Positions 8,769 to 17,706 of a stretch of DNA of 22,612 bases are shown piece by piece (position 1 is the first letter of the stretch; every line of letters begins with the position of its first letter). The notes beneath the pieces are model-generated. The model searched no databases and had not been told where the DNA came from. It saw only the letters and a program-made list of their open reading frames with translations. Position numbers and translations under genes: made by a program. Location of the stretch: contig JANBTH010000274.1 in the NCBI GenBank assembly GCA_027578815.1, positions 1-22,612 of the forward strand, read 5' to 3'. This DNA is from Coemansia sp. RSA 1804 (taxonomy: Eukaryota; Kickxellomycota; Kickxellomycetes; Kickxellales; Kickxellaceae).

Positions 8769-9322
8769 ATGAGCAACCAAACCACCCTAGTGCAGGCAGC
8801 AATAGCAATCCAAGAAGAAAAATTAGGTAGTGTTTTGCTAAGGTAAGGTCCTATGAATGAGATATATTCTGCAGTTAAATAGAAAAATATGACTTGTCTT
8901 TTCTGTTGTCTTTCTCTTTATACACGTTGTCTATTTTGTATTTACAAAAGCTAATTTCTCTCTCTACTTTTAGTCGTTCAGTCCATGTTATTATCTCTAT
9001 AGTTCTGCTCTGTCTTTTTTTCTGGTGCAATAGGCCTGCAGTGTGTTTTGGGGGTCAAGCTTAACACACCGCCACTATCTGGTTTACCGATACACAGATA
9101 CGCGCCATCTTGATTTCTGCTGTTATTCTTTTTCTTATTCTTTTTCTTTTTTGGTTCAAAACAACGGTATCCATTGATTGGGCACTGTACAGCAGCGACA
9201 TGGAACAGGACGCATACACGCAACAGGAACCAGGTAAGATGCTGTGTAAATACAAAACAGCGTTTTTTGCTTCTTTGACAGTTGCTTCTGCTATTGCAGA
9301 CACTCCGCCTGAGCTCTCATAG
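8769..9322 (+). CDS. Speculative small spliced gene
   Basis: Not recognised as any family. ATG 8769 opens 24 codons ending at a donor-like CTAAG|GTAAGG (exon 8769-8842, two bases of a codon left over). Two continuations stay open. Option A uses the acceptor CTTTTAG at 8973, preceded by a CTAAT branch-like site and a CT tract, and gives a 54-residue product ending at 9064 with a hydrophobic stretch. Option B uses CAG at 9192 or 9195, then a short exon ending at donor GTAAGA (9234), then acceptor TTGCAG (9299) and a stop at 9320-9322, giving a soluble product of about 45 residues. A TATAAAA at 8754-8760 is only 9 bases upstream of the ATG. Phases agree in both options, but everything here is short enough to be chance; it could equally be a spliced non-coding transcript. 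Confidence 0.15.
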
Positions 9323-10199
9323 AAACATAGCATTCTATATCCATACTCCTTCATTTACGAGGGCTGAAAGAGAGAGATAAAAAAGAAGCAGTCTCCAGAA
9401 ACGTGGGTGCAACAGAGGGCATCTGCATTTCAAAGCCCATGCTTCAAATGGCCTGTCCATATGGGGCTTTTAGGATGTAACATTATCTTCTGCAGCCGCC
9501 TTTTTACACGCTGTCCCGCATGTGTTGCATGTTGCATTAGAAGAAAAGGAAGAATCGAATAGTTCCCTGCTCCTCGTGTCCAGCATCTGCTGCCACCGCA
9601 CAGTTTCTTTGCTTTGCTTTGCTTTGCTGGCTGCATCCTGGATGTGCGCGTAAATGCATAGCACCCGCTCACTGCTCCGATCAAAACTTGGCACGTTCCC
9701 CCCGAATGTTGCCGCTGCAGCTGGCACTGTCTGTCTGGTGATTGGAGACGGTGCAGGATAGGGCCAGCCACGCCGTGCAGACACAACGGCGTTATTGCAA
9801 GTTCTCTCCGTCTCTCTGTCCATCTGCCTTCTCTTGTCTTTTGCCCATCTTTTTTCCTTTGCTTGCATGTATGTGTTTTCTCTCACTTTCTTCATCTCTT
9901 GTCGGCTAGAGTCTTTTTTCTTTATATTTCCCGCAGAGTGCTTGTATATACCACCACCGACTGCACATTATCCTATACTGCTTGTCTCTCAGTATAGGAG
10001 GACGCATAGCTGGCCATTTATTTATACATATTGAAAGTAGTACTAAATTATTTGCTCTTGTATCTGAATCCTCTTCTGTACTGTCTGCTGCCCATCTCTT
10101 GGTTGGGCAATGAATTGGGAACGACGACATCTTTCTTCGGTTGCTCTTTCTCAAGAAACGCTAGTCCGCCAGCCAAGGACAGAAAACGCGCAAACAGTA
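9323..10199 (+). promoter_or_regulatory. Upstream region of the arrestin gene
   Basis: About 880 bases before the arrestin start. A strongly pyrimidine-rich stretch at about 9797-9905 looks like a fungal promoter or leader CT tract. A TATTTATA-like sequence lies at about 10018-10026. A (CTTTG)4 repeat is at 9607-9626. A 141-codon minus-strand frame (9470-9895) is open but starts in the complement of the CT tract and is unrecognised, so I do not call it. Confidence 0.4.
9607..9626. repeat. (CTTTG)4 repeat
   Basis: Four perfect tandem CTTTG units upstream of the arrestin gene. Confidence 0.9.
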
Positions 10200-12832
10200 A
10201 TGGCGTCTGGGGAAATTTCGCTTTTCAAGCTCACGACCTCGTTGGGCAATTCGGTCGAGCAGCCCATCCGGCCAGGTGAGCGCTTCTCTGGCGTTTTTGT
10301 TGTGCAGCTTGATCGGCCGATTCAGGCCACGCAGATTGTGCTGACATTCGCAGGAAAGGAGCGCAGAAACACAGGACCCGATGTAGGTAGTGCGACGGAG
10401 GAGACGGAGTACTTTACAGCCGACCTTACGATCTGGAAGGCGCTGCAGAAGGGCCCCAGGGCATCGACGGTTCTCAGCGACGGGCTTCACACGTTCAATT
10501 TCACCTGCCAAATGCCGCATCTCAACTACCCGCAAAGCTTGCGTCAGCCGCAGTGCACCATCGTGTACACGCTTTCGGTGAGGCTGTTTTCTCCAAAGAG
10601 CGACGGCAGCGAGTGCGTTGCTGCACAAGCAAAAAATGAGATGTTTGTTACGCCGCTCGTCACGGCATTGCCAGCAGCACAGCCTCCAAGCATGGCAGAG
10701 ACGCTCTTTTTCGAAAGAAAGGGCAAGAAGGGCAAGCCGGCCATTGAGCTTCGAATCGGACTCAGCAGCGACCACATTGTCCCTGGAACAAAGCTCAAGA
10801 TCGACATGTCGATCAAAGAGCTTTCATCGTCGAACTGGACACAGGTCATTATCAAGCTCTTTGAGCGCACGCGGTGTCGAGACGCTGCGGCGGCGTCGTT
10901 TGCAAAGCCCGTCTGGTCGTCCGACCGTATTTTGGCGCAGGCCAGCCATGTGCGTCCGGCGGTCTTTGACTTTTTTGTCAGCGACAGCGTCATGGAGAAA
11001 AACGGCTTAACAAAAGGTAAGCAGAACAATCAAAGGCAGGCGTGCCAACAATGCTGAAATTTCCCCCACCAAGGATGGTAATGTCCGTGCGCCCCACCGC
11101 CATATTTTGTGCCACTGCAAAGGAATTGGCAACTGGGGGTGGCTGGATGCTGTTTGTTTGTGCATTTTATGCTTGTTTTACTCCGGCATCATCTTGCGTA
11201 ATATCCGGAACATGCGTTCTTCAAAGGAACATGGATACGTTCCGCCATGTGCAATAGCAAAGAAAACAAAAACAAAAACAATGCCTTGTATTTTTTGTTA
11301 CCGACTTGCCTCTATTCCACTTTCTTTCTACGACCCTTTTTGTTTGCCTGTTTGTTTGTTTTTCTGCAAAACGAGCAAGGAGAGCCGGCCGAAGGGGGCT
11401 TGTCGTGGATGTGTGCAAAGCAGGCATGGGGGTTTTGTTTTTGTTTGATTGACAACACACACCACACATCTTCATGCCCGCGATTCCCTTCCTTCATTGC
11501 TGATGATGCACGTTGATTGCAATTCTGGGCGGGTGGTTTTGCCTTTTTCTAATTTTCTGTTTTCCGCTGTCGCTATATTTTTATTTTTATTTTTGGGGTG
11601 GGTGGGGATTTCTAGAATCGAAGAAGGGCAAAGGCGAACCTGTTTACACGGAATCAGTCACGCTCCCAATTCCCGTGACCATGTGCAGCCCGCTGAGCAG
11701 TGAAAACCTCGAGTTTACTCACTTTCTCCGCATGGAGGTTGTCGTGCCTGGCTGGCTGTCCAGCGAGCGGTTCGTGTACACAGATATCCCAGTGCAGCTT
11801 CTGGCCTACGGAATCAACAGCGTAGCACGCATTCTCCACCGAAGAGGATCGGTGGCCAGCGTCGAGCGCCGGGGGACGGAGAGCGACGTCAACAGCATTA
11901 TTTCCGGGAGAAGCAGCGGCAGCAACAGCTTCCAGCGCACATCGCAGGATTCGACAGAGAGGCAGATAGTTTCGCTGACAGCGGAAGGCAAGGCCGCAGT
12001 GATGAGCGCGCTTCCTCCCCGGTACTGCGACGTGCACGAAGCACAGCGTCCGCCGCCGTCGCTAGATCTCATTTCACAGACGAGCTCGGGTGCGGAGGCA
12101 GACAACAGCCAGGAGGAGTCGGACATGCAGCGGATATCGCAGAGCTCCCAGAACGTCAACAACCGCCAGACAATGTCGAGCACAAACAGCTGCGATTACC
12201 GTTCCACCATATCGTCAACGGCCGGCACTGTCATTGATGCAGTCGAGGAGAAATATCGGACAAAGCAGTTACCCGCCCTGCCTCCGCTGCCACTTGCGCC
12301 CATGCCCACATCGGCGTATAGTATAAAGTCGGAAGCCATTGCCGCTCCTGGCGGTGCTGTGTCGCAATTTCTGTCGACTAAGGATGACGAATCCCTGGAC
12401 CACAATGCGAGCATGCCATCGCTAAAGCCCAACAAGATGGAGCTGCAGTTGCCATCACCGTCGCAGCAGCACGCACATAACGATGATGATGGGCTGGCGC
12501 TGTCGCCTATAACGTCTGAGCGCACCCTGCGTGACTCGGACCTGACAGCTGTCCAGCAAGGGTTTGGGTCATTGTCAATCAGAAGCTCGATTCAGTCGAC
12601 AGATAACGACAGCCAGGCAAAGGGGCTGACTGGCGGTCTGGTTGGTTTGTTTAAGGCCCCAATGTCACCGACCTACACCGATAGCATGACAGCAGCTGCT
12701 GGTGTTGGTAACGATGACGACGCTGGGTACTTTAGATCGTTTTCTGCTAGGAAATCCACAGAACGTGAGCGGCCGAGCGAGAGAAGTCTTTTCCGCCTGC
12801 GGAAGAACTCGTCAATCAAGCAGCCGCGGTGA
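10200..12832 (+). CDS. Alpha-arrestin (ART-like) with PPxY motif, two exons
   Basis: Join 10200-11016 and 11616-12832, about 677 residues. The donor AAAAG|GTAAGC and acceptor TTTCTAG define a phase-1 intron, and the frame is continuous across it (...NGLTK|ESKKGKG...). The arrestin N domain spans about 5-155 (RPGERFSGVFVVQL at 24-37, VLTFAG at 47-52, DGLHTFNF at 94-101) and the C domain about 165-345 (LFFERKGKKGKP at 169-180, VPGTKLKIDM at 194-203, and further strands after the intron). The rest is a Ser-rich, probably disordered tail with PPRY at 406-409 (12014-12025). Alpha-arrestins are adaptors that recruit Rsp5/Nedd4-type ubiquitin ligases, through PPxY, to membrane transporters for endocytosis; that role is inferred here. 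I chose ATG 10200 because it places the first beta strand near the N-terminus; in-frame ATG 10110 would add 30 residues. The closest ART subfamily cannot be told from motifs alone. Confidence 0.9.
11017..11615 (+). other. Arrestin intron, 599 bases
   Basis: Phase-1 intron with donor GTAAGC and acceptor TTTCTAG. A CTAAT branch-like site lies at 11549-11553, unusually far (62 bases) from the acceptor, and no AG occurs between them, so 11614-11615 is the first AG downstream. Just before the acceptor sit three G runs (11595-11598, 11600-11602, 11604-11607). An A/C-rich tract at 11264-11277 is perfectly complementary over 14 bases to 11433-11446. Retention of the intron would add 13 residues and then stop. 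Confidence 0.85.
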
Positions 12833-13070
12833 GAAAGAGGGTCCAGGTTGGTGGGAATAGGATCTTGTGTAGTTATAAAAAATGCAGGCATGTCTACTGG
12901 GAGTGGTTACGCGGATACAGGGCTATTTGATTGATACATGGCGAGATGTGTTTGGTATTTTGATTATTGAATACGGAAGAATGAAACAAAGTTGAAATTA
13001 ATATCTAAATGACGAAGTACATGTGGAAAGTATGAGATAAAACAGAAAGAAGAATGAAGGGAGTAAGAGG
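12833..13070. other. Convergent 3' spacer
   Basis: 238 bases between the stops of the arrestin gene (+) and the RING gene (-). It is AT-rich and must hold both 3' ends; ATAAAA-like elements are present on the plus strand (about 12874-12881), but there is no exact AATAAA on either strand that I can assign. Confidence 0.5.
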
Positions 13071-15980
13071 TCACCGGCGCTTGTGCAGCGTTTCGTAGAG
13101 ATCAAAGGTCAGCTCGGCAGCCTCACACAGAATACCCGACTGCGAGCCATACTGGGTGTCGTCGTCCCATGGCGATACAGCATACTCGCGTCTAGCGGTT
13201 TCAGGACGACGCCACGTAGGAATGTACACGCCAGCGGCATCATCGTCGTCGTCAGCGAGGGCGGCGGATGGTGACTCAGGAATGTCGGATGCCGGATGGT
13301 AATGCCCCGTGCGCAGTCGTGGAATGCGGAGCTGAGCGCCGATATGGCCATCATCGCTTTCGTCGCCGTCCGAGGGAGGCGATCGGCGGCGGATGGTCTC
13401 AAACAGCGTGGCGCTAAGCAGAATGTTCTCCGCATAGCCCGAGTGCCGCTGCTCGGGCGTGATCCAGGTTGCCGAGGCGCGGAATTGCAGCGGAAGTGAG
13501 GGCGGTGCCTCGGGCTGTTGCTTTGGGTAGAGCGAGGACAGCACAGCCAAGCGGTCCACATTGCATGCATTTGGCGGCGGAGTCTGCCACGAGATCGGGC
13601 TGCTTGACGACGCAAACGACATTGCGTGTGGCCGACGCGGAGGAGTCTGCATGTACATCTCAAAGTCGACGGCAGAGTAGTCGTAGACAGGGCCTGGCTG
13701 AGCTGGCTGCTGGAGCTGGTCGGCATTGTCGTGGATTGGGGGCGGATGCAAGAAGACTGGTTGGCTGAGAGATGGCGACGAAAACTCATGGTACTCGCCA
13801 CCGACCGCCTCGAGGCCTTCAGCAGGCGCCGCTTCCACATAGAGGTTTCCCTGGGCCTTGGCCACACGTCGCAGCCGCGAGCCAACGGACTCTGGACTCA
13901 GTGATAGCCCGCTGTCTGCAGCAACACTGGCAGCAAGCACCACGCTGTCGATGCTGCCCTTGTCGGTGCTAACCTTTGTCAGCTCGCTCATGATCATAGG
14001 CGTCAGGTTTGCTGGTGACTCTGGGATGGTGGGATGTGCTCGATCGGGGTTTAGAACGGGCATGCTTGCCGAGTAGCGCTGTGGATTGCCAACCGACACT
14101 CTCGCCATCGACTCCTCCAGTGAGTCGCTGTCAATAACGCCGATGTTCGCAGTGCCTTGCGGCGTAACTGGTGCGTATGGCTGATGATCGGTGCTGACAG
14201 AGGTGTTCACAACCACAACCGGGGCATCGAATCCTTCATCTGACGCGTTTGTCGATCCACCAAACCCACGTCCAGCAGCGGCTTTCCGTCCGTCAAGACT
14301 AAAGTACCGCGTAACCGCACGCACCGGTCTGCTTCTGCGCTTGCGGTTTGCCTCGAGCTGCTGCATGCGTTGCGGAGGAAGACAGTCGCGCAGATACTTG
14401 CCCGGGATGTGTGCGTCACAGCCGCCCAGCGGACACGGGACGCGAAAGGCATCGACGGATGCCAACAGCTTCTTGACGTGCGCCTGCACGCATCCAAAGC
14501 ACAGCTTGTGGCCGCTTTCGCAGGCTACTATCCACTCGAGTCCTCGGTACCGACTGCACACGCTGCACGACATCCCGTCATCATCCGACGATGAGGACTC
14601 GGCCGTCGCCGGCTTGGCATGCGCTCCGTTGGGCTCGCTGCTTGGTGATGCGTCGACACAGTCAGTGGGCTCGGTTTCCGATCCGGATCCACCAGATAGA
14701 TCATCCGCGTTATCGGCGCTTGGAAGAATTGCGGGGTTGGCAAGTGGTGAGCGAGGAAGTACGCGTGGCTGCTTGCCGCCGGGAAGTGCATGGGGCGGAG
14801 ACCTCTGCGGCTGCATGCGATGTCCGGCATCTGCTTCAGCCGTCTGTGCTGCTGGCTCCTGTGCTCCAGAGCTGCCCAAACCCCTGTTTTGGCCTTTGTC
14901 TCCCTCATCTTCAGAGTCACTTGCGGCTGCGTTCTTAGACGACACGCAGAGCACACTGGATATGCGGTGCGTGTGGCCATGGTTGGCGCGGGGCACATGT
15001 ATTTCGGGAAACTGTTGCGGCTGTTTATGGCGGCGAGCTGATGTGTGAAGCGCCCGCGTGGTTGGAGGTCCCGCAGTCCGAGTCGGGCGCACCTTATTCA
15101 TCAGCTGCCGTGCCCGGTGGCAAATTGTGCGTGTTGGAGGCTGTGGTGAGCTGGGTGGCGAAAAAGATGAGAAAAACCGTGGATGTGAAATGTGCTGAGC
15201 AGAAGGAGGAAATGCCGATGAGGCATCACGGAACCCAGTACCTGTTTTTTCTGAATGCCCATCAACTGATATCCTGCGTTGCTTAATCTGCTGCCCCTCG
15301 CATCCCCTGCTGTCCGAGCGCGGTGATTGCACGGGTCCAGCCGCCGCCGATGATATGCTGCTTATGCTGCGAGTTGCCAAAAACGGCTTAGCTGTTATGG
15401 TGGGTGTTTGGGGCGGCGGCACAACAACAGTGTATGTGCGTGAGCGAGGCGATGCAAGTGTTTTGATTGGCGCGTCTGCCAGACCGTGATCTGCAGGCAC
15501 GCAGGCGGTCTTTTCAGGGCAAAGGCGGGAAGAATGAGACGTTGGTGCAGCCGCAGATGCAGATACAGCTGCAGATGAGGCAGCGCAAAACAGAGGCGAT
15601 GCCGGCGGCGGTTGGGCCCCAGGCGGTGCGGTAAACCCTCTGCGCCGGGATTGGAACGAGCTCGACACGCCGCTGGGCGGTCTCACAGCAGCATCGCTAT
15701 TCTGTCTGTTGCGCCTGAATGCAAGCAGTGCGCGGTGTGGGGTTAGGCTGACTGCAGATCTGTGGAACACGCCCAGCGTACCGCCTGGCCGCAGACTGGA
15801 GCGCTGTGCCGCAGTGAACAGGCTGCTGGACGAGTACGCCAACGGATCCATTGGCCCTGTCTTCGAGCACCTTTTCGCCCAGCTTGGCTCGCGCACACTG
15901 GGATCCATCCACTGGAAGGTCTTCGTGGAGGTGAACATGTTGGGCTGGAGCTCCTGTTGTCGCCGGACATAGTCGTACAT
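13071..15980 (-). CDS. RNF216-type single-RING protein, largely disordered
   Basis: A 969-residue ORF from ATG 15980. The only recognisable domain is a RING at 472-521 (14418-14567): Cys472, Cys475, Cys487, His491, Cys494, Cys497, Cys516, Cys521, with spacing C-x2-C-x11-C-x3-H-x2-C-x2-C-x18-C-x4-C, followed by a LRDCLPPQRMQQLE helix. This spacing and the trailing helix resemble RING1 of RNF216/TRIAD3 RBR ubiquitin ligases. No IBR or catalytic RING2 follows; the remaining 420 residues are Ser/Pro/Asp-rich. A SIM-like IGVI followed by DSDSLEE lies at 613-623. Residues 1-293 are Ser/Pro/Arg-rich; Met294 begins a basic stretch containing RALHTSARR, typical of mitochondrial presequences, so a start at 15101 is a real alternative. 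Inferred function: E3 ligase or ubiquitin-pathway scaffold. Introns inside the long open frame cannot be excluded; a donor-like CAG|GTACTG exists near 15240. Confidence 0.75.
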   Translation of the reverse strand: MYDYVRRQQELQPNMFTSTKTFQWMDPSVREPSWAKRCSKTGPMDPLAYSSSSLFTAAQRSSLRPGGTLGVFHRSAVSLTPHRALLAFRRNRQNSDAAVRPPSGVSSSFQSRRRGFTAPPGAQPPPASPLFCAASSAAVSASAAAPTSHSSRLCPEKTACVPADHGLADAPIKTLASPRSRTYTVVVPPPQTPTITAKPFLATRSISSISSAAAGPVQSPRSDSRGCEGQQIKQRRISVDGHSEKTGTGFRDASSAFPPSAQHISHPRFFSSFSPPSSPQPPTRTICHRARQLMNKVRPTRTAGPPTTRALHTSARRHKQPQQFPEIHVPRANHGHTHRISSVLCVSSKNAAASDSEDEGDKGQNRGLGSSGAQEPAAQTAEADAGHRMQPQRSPPHALPGGKQPRVLPRSPLANPAILPSADNADDLSGGSGSETEPTDCVDASPSSEPNGAHAKPATAESSSSDDDGMSCSVCSRYRGLEWIVACESGHKLCFGCVQAHVKKLLASVDAFRVPCPLGGCDAHIPGKYLRDCLPPQRMQQLEANRKRRSRPVRAVTRYFSLDGRKAAAGRGFGGSTNASDEGFDAPVVVVNTSVSTDHQPYAPVTPQGTANIGVIDSDSLEESMARVSVGNPQRYSASMPVLNPDRAHPTIPESPANLTPMIMSELTKVSTDKGSIDSVVLAASVAADSGLSLSPESVGSRLRRVAKAQGNLYVEAAPAEGLEAVGGEYHEFSSPSLSQPVFLHPPPIHDNADQLQQPAQPGPVYDYSAVDFEMYMQTPPRRPHAMSFASSSSPISWQTPPPNACNVDRLAVLSSLYPKQQPEAPPSLPLQFRASATWITPEQRHSGYAENILLSATLFETIRRRSPPSDGDESDDGHIGAQLRIPRLRTGHYHPASDIPESPSAALADDDDDAAGVYIPTWRRPETARREYAVSPWDDDTQYGSQSGILCEAAELTFDLYETLHKRR

Positions 15981-17202
15981 TTGTGATTTCTTGCTGTCTA
16001 TTCAAATGGAGATGATGTGGCTAAATGGGGCTGCTGCTGATTCTTCTTCTCTTCCCCCCGCTTAATTGAACAAAGTGGTATTAGCCGACAAACCTTGCTT
16101 GTTCGATCTGAAAGGCAGAATTGGCTGCGTGGCGACTATAGCAATGGAACTGTTGGCTTGCGAATTGTTCGGTTCCACTTTTTTTTGTTCTTTCCAGAGC
16201 GAGGCTTGGTTTCGGTCTTTACTTTATATTTTTGCTGAGAAAGTACAGCAGCTGGTATGCAGAACGAGTGGACCACGTTTCTCTAGTATGCAATAGCGAT
16301 GGAGTGATGTGGAGAGCTTGAGAGGTATGCTAGTGTCGAAAAATGTGAGAGTGGTTCTGGCGATGTAGACAAGTATTGGGGGGACTGTGTTAACTTTTAT
16401 AAGGAATGGACGCCGAGTCGTGACATTCCATGAATATAGATCCAATGCAGTCGCCTCTGGTGTGTGTTTCCAAGCAGATTACCAGTGTGGGTGTGGATGG
16501 TACCGCTGGGATGGTTGAGGCAGACAATGCAATAATGTGTAGACGATGGGGGAATGCAGGATATCTGGGCAAGCACGCTGCGACTATTTAAATGAAGATG
16601 AAATAGATTGGGATGCGAAAATAAGAGTTTAGCTAGACAGAACTATCGCCAAAGATGAAAATGGACTCCACACAAGAAAGCAAGGAAGAAGACGAGAATA
16701 GGGAGGGAACCACAAACCGCGCATGCACAAGAGACCTTCGCCAGACTTCTGTTGGTCTTTAAGTACGAACGGTGTTTTCGGCCATGTGCTAGGCAATGCG
16801 CATTGCACTGTGTTGTTTCCGATCCCATTTCCTAATATTCTTTTTTGTTGCACTTTCTGTCTTTATTTTCCTCCCTCTTCTCCCTTCCTCGCCAACTAGG
16901 GGCCGTTCACCCACGCGGCAGCTCTTCCATTGTTTTTGCGGCATCCAACAAATAGCATCAAGCGTTTGGGTGCGATCTTTTGCTGGTTGCTGCTGGACGA
17001 CCCAGAGACAATAGGAGGAAGATGGGGGAGCAAGTCCGCTATGCAAATATTAAAATGTCCAAATGCGCGGTAGACAGCGCTGCAAACAAATACAGACGGA
17101 CAATAGGGCCATATACAAACAAAAAAGAGGAGAAAATAATCCATCTGTGTGATTTGCCTTGTTTATCTCATTCATTACAGTTACGATGATACCCGGAGAG
17201 AC
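15981..17202. other. Spacer upstream of the RING gene
   Basis: No supported gene. The part nearest 15980 is the promoter/leader of the RING gene on the minus strand. A plus-strand open frame at 16066-16296 lacks an ATG start. A strong acceptor-like signal (CTAAT, a long pyrimidine tract and CAACTAG ending at 16900) is followed by a GC-richer stretch, open in one frame to about 17070, but no start or matching donor could be linked to it. Confidence 0.4.
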
Positions 17203-17706
17203 ATGTGGGTGGAAAAGGCATTTTTGTGTATATGTATGTTGTTGTTGTTTACAGGTTGTTTACATGTTGCTGCTGGCCTCTCTCCACGGGAGTTTGCCTC
17301 CGTGCAGAGGATGTCACACAGCTACGCGATGCCTGTCTCTGGAGTACATGCGAACAAACAAGCAAAGAAAACAAACAAGGACAAGGACAAGAGCATAAAA
17401 CAACCGTCGCAAGCCCTCTTGCAGATGGGTGCTCCCGAACATTGCCTAATTGTGCAGTTCACCGCCCCAGCGCCTCATTTCGATCTTCCTCGTGTTTTCC
17501 TCTCTGCCCACTGCATCCCCCGAGCTGCTCTGTTAAATGGCGGACACGTTTATGCACGGGCACTACACTGGAGCTGGAAGACCCGTAGTCCAAAGGCAAA
17601 CAATGGAAAAGCGAATGGAACGGAATGGCATGGAACAGCGTGGAGCGAGGTTGTGCTTTTCTCAACAGACAAATGTAGTGGACACCTTTCCATCTTTAGA
17701 AGCTAG
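17203..17706 (+). CDS. Candidate small secreted protein, unrecognised
   Basis: A 167-codon frame from ATG 17203. The N-terminus looks like a signal peptide: MWVEK, then a hydrophobic core to about residue 22, then VAAG as a plausible cleavage site near 24-25. After it come a Lys-rich stretch (about 52-62) and a neutral region with three cysteines, no membrane segment and no family I know. The DNA here is GC-richer than the surrounding spacer, which favours coding. Against it, the two other plus-strand frames are also open for 70-130 codons in part of this stretch, and an out-of-frame ATG at 17186 precedes the start. It could be a lineage-specific secreted protein, an exon of a larger gene, or chance. 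Confidence 0.27.
   Translation: MWVEKAFLCICMLLLFTGCLHVAAGLSPREFASVQRMSHSYAMPVSGVHANKQAKKTNKDKDKSIKQPSQALLQMGAPEHCLIVQFTAPAPHFDLPRVFLSAHCIPRAALLNGGHVYARALHWSWKTRSPKANNGKANGTEWHGTAWSEVVLFSTDKCSGHLSIFRS

Noticed and set aside
9470..9895. 141-codon minus-strand frame upstream of the arrestin gene
   Set aside because: Its Lys/Arg/Glu-rich start is the complement of a CT-rich promoter tract; no homology or splice support. Transcript data could revive it.
10161..10775. 204-codon minus-strand frame opposite arrestin exon 1
   Set aside because: Shadow; the plus strand encodes clear arrestin strands and a phase-matched splice junction.
14191..15048. 285-codon plus-strand frame opposite the RING gene
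   Set aside because: Antisense to the GC-rich RING gene, whose strand carries the intact zinc-finger pattern; no recognisable domain in this frame.
17600..17650. GGAAT-like satellite repeat
   Set aside because: Only a few degenerate GGAAY units; too short and irregular to call a satellite.
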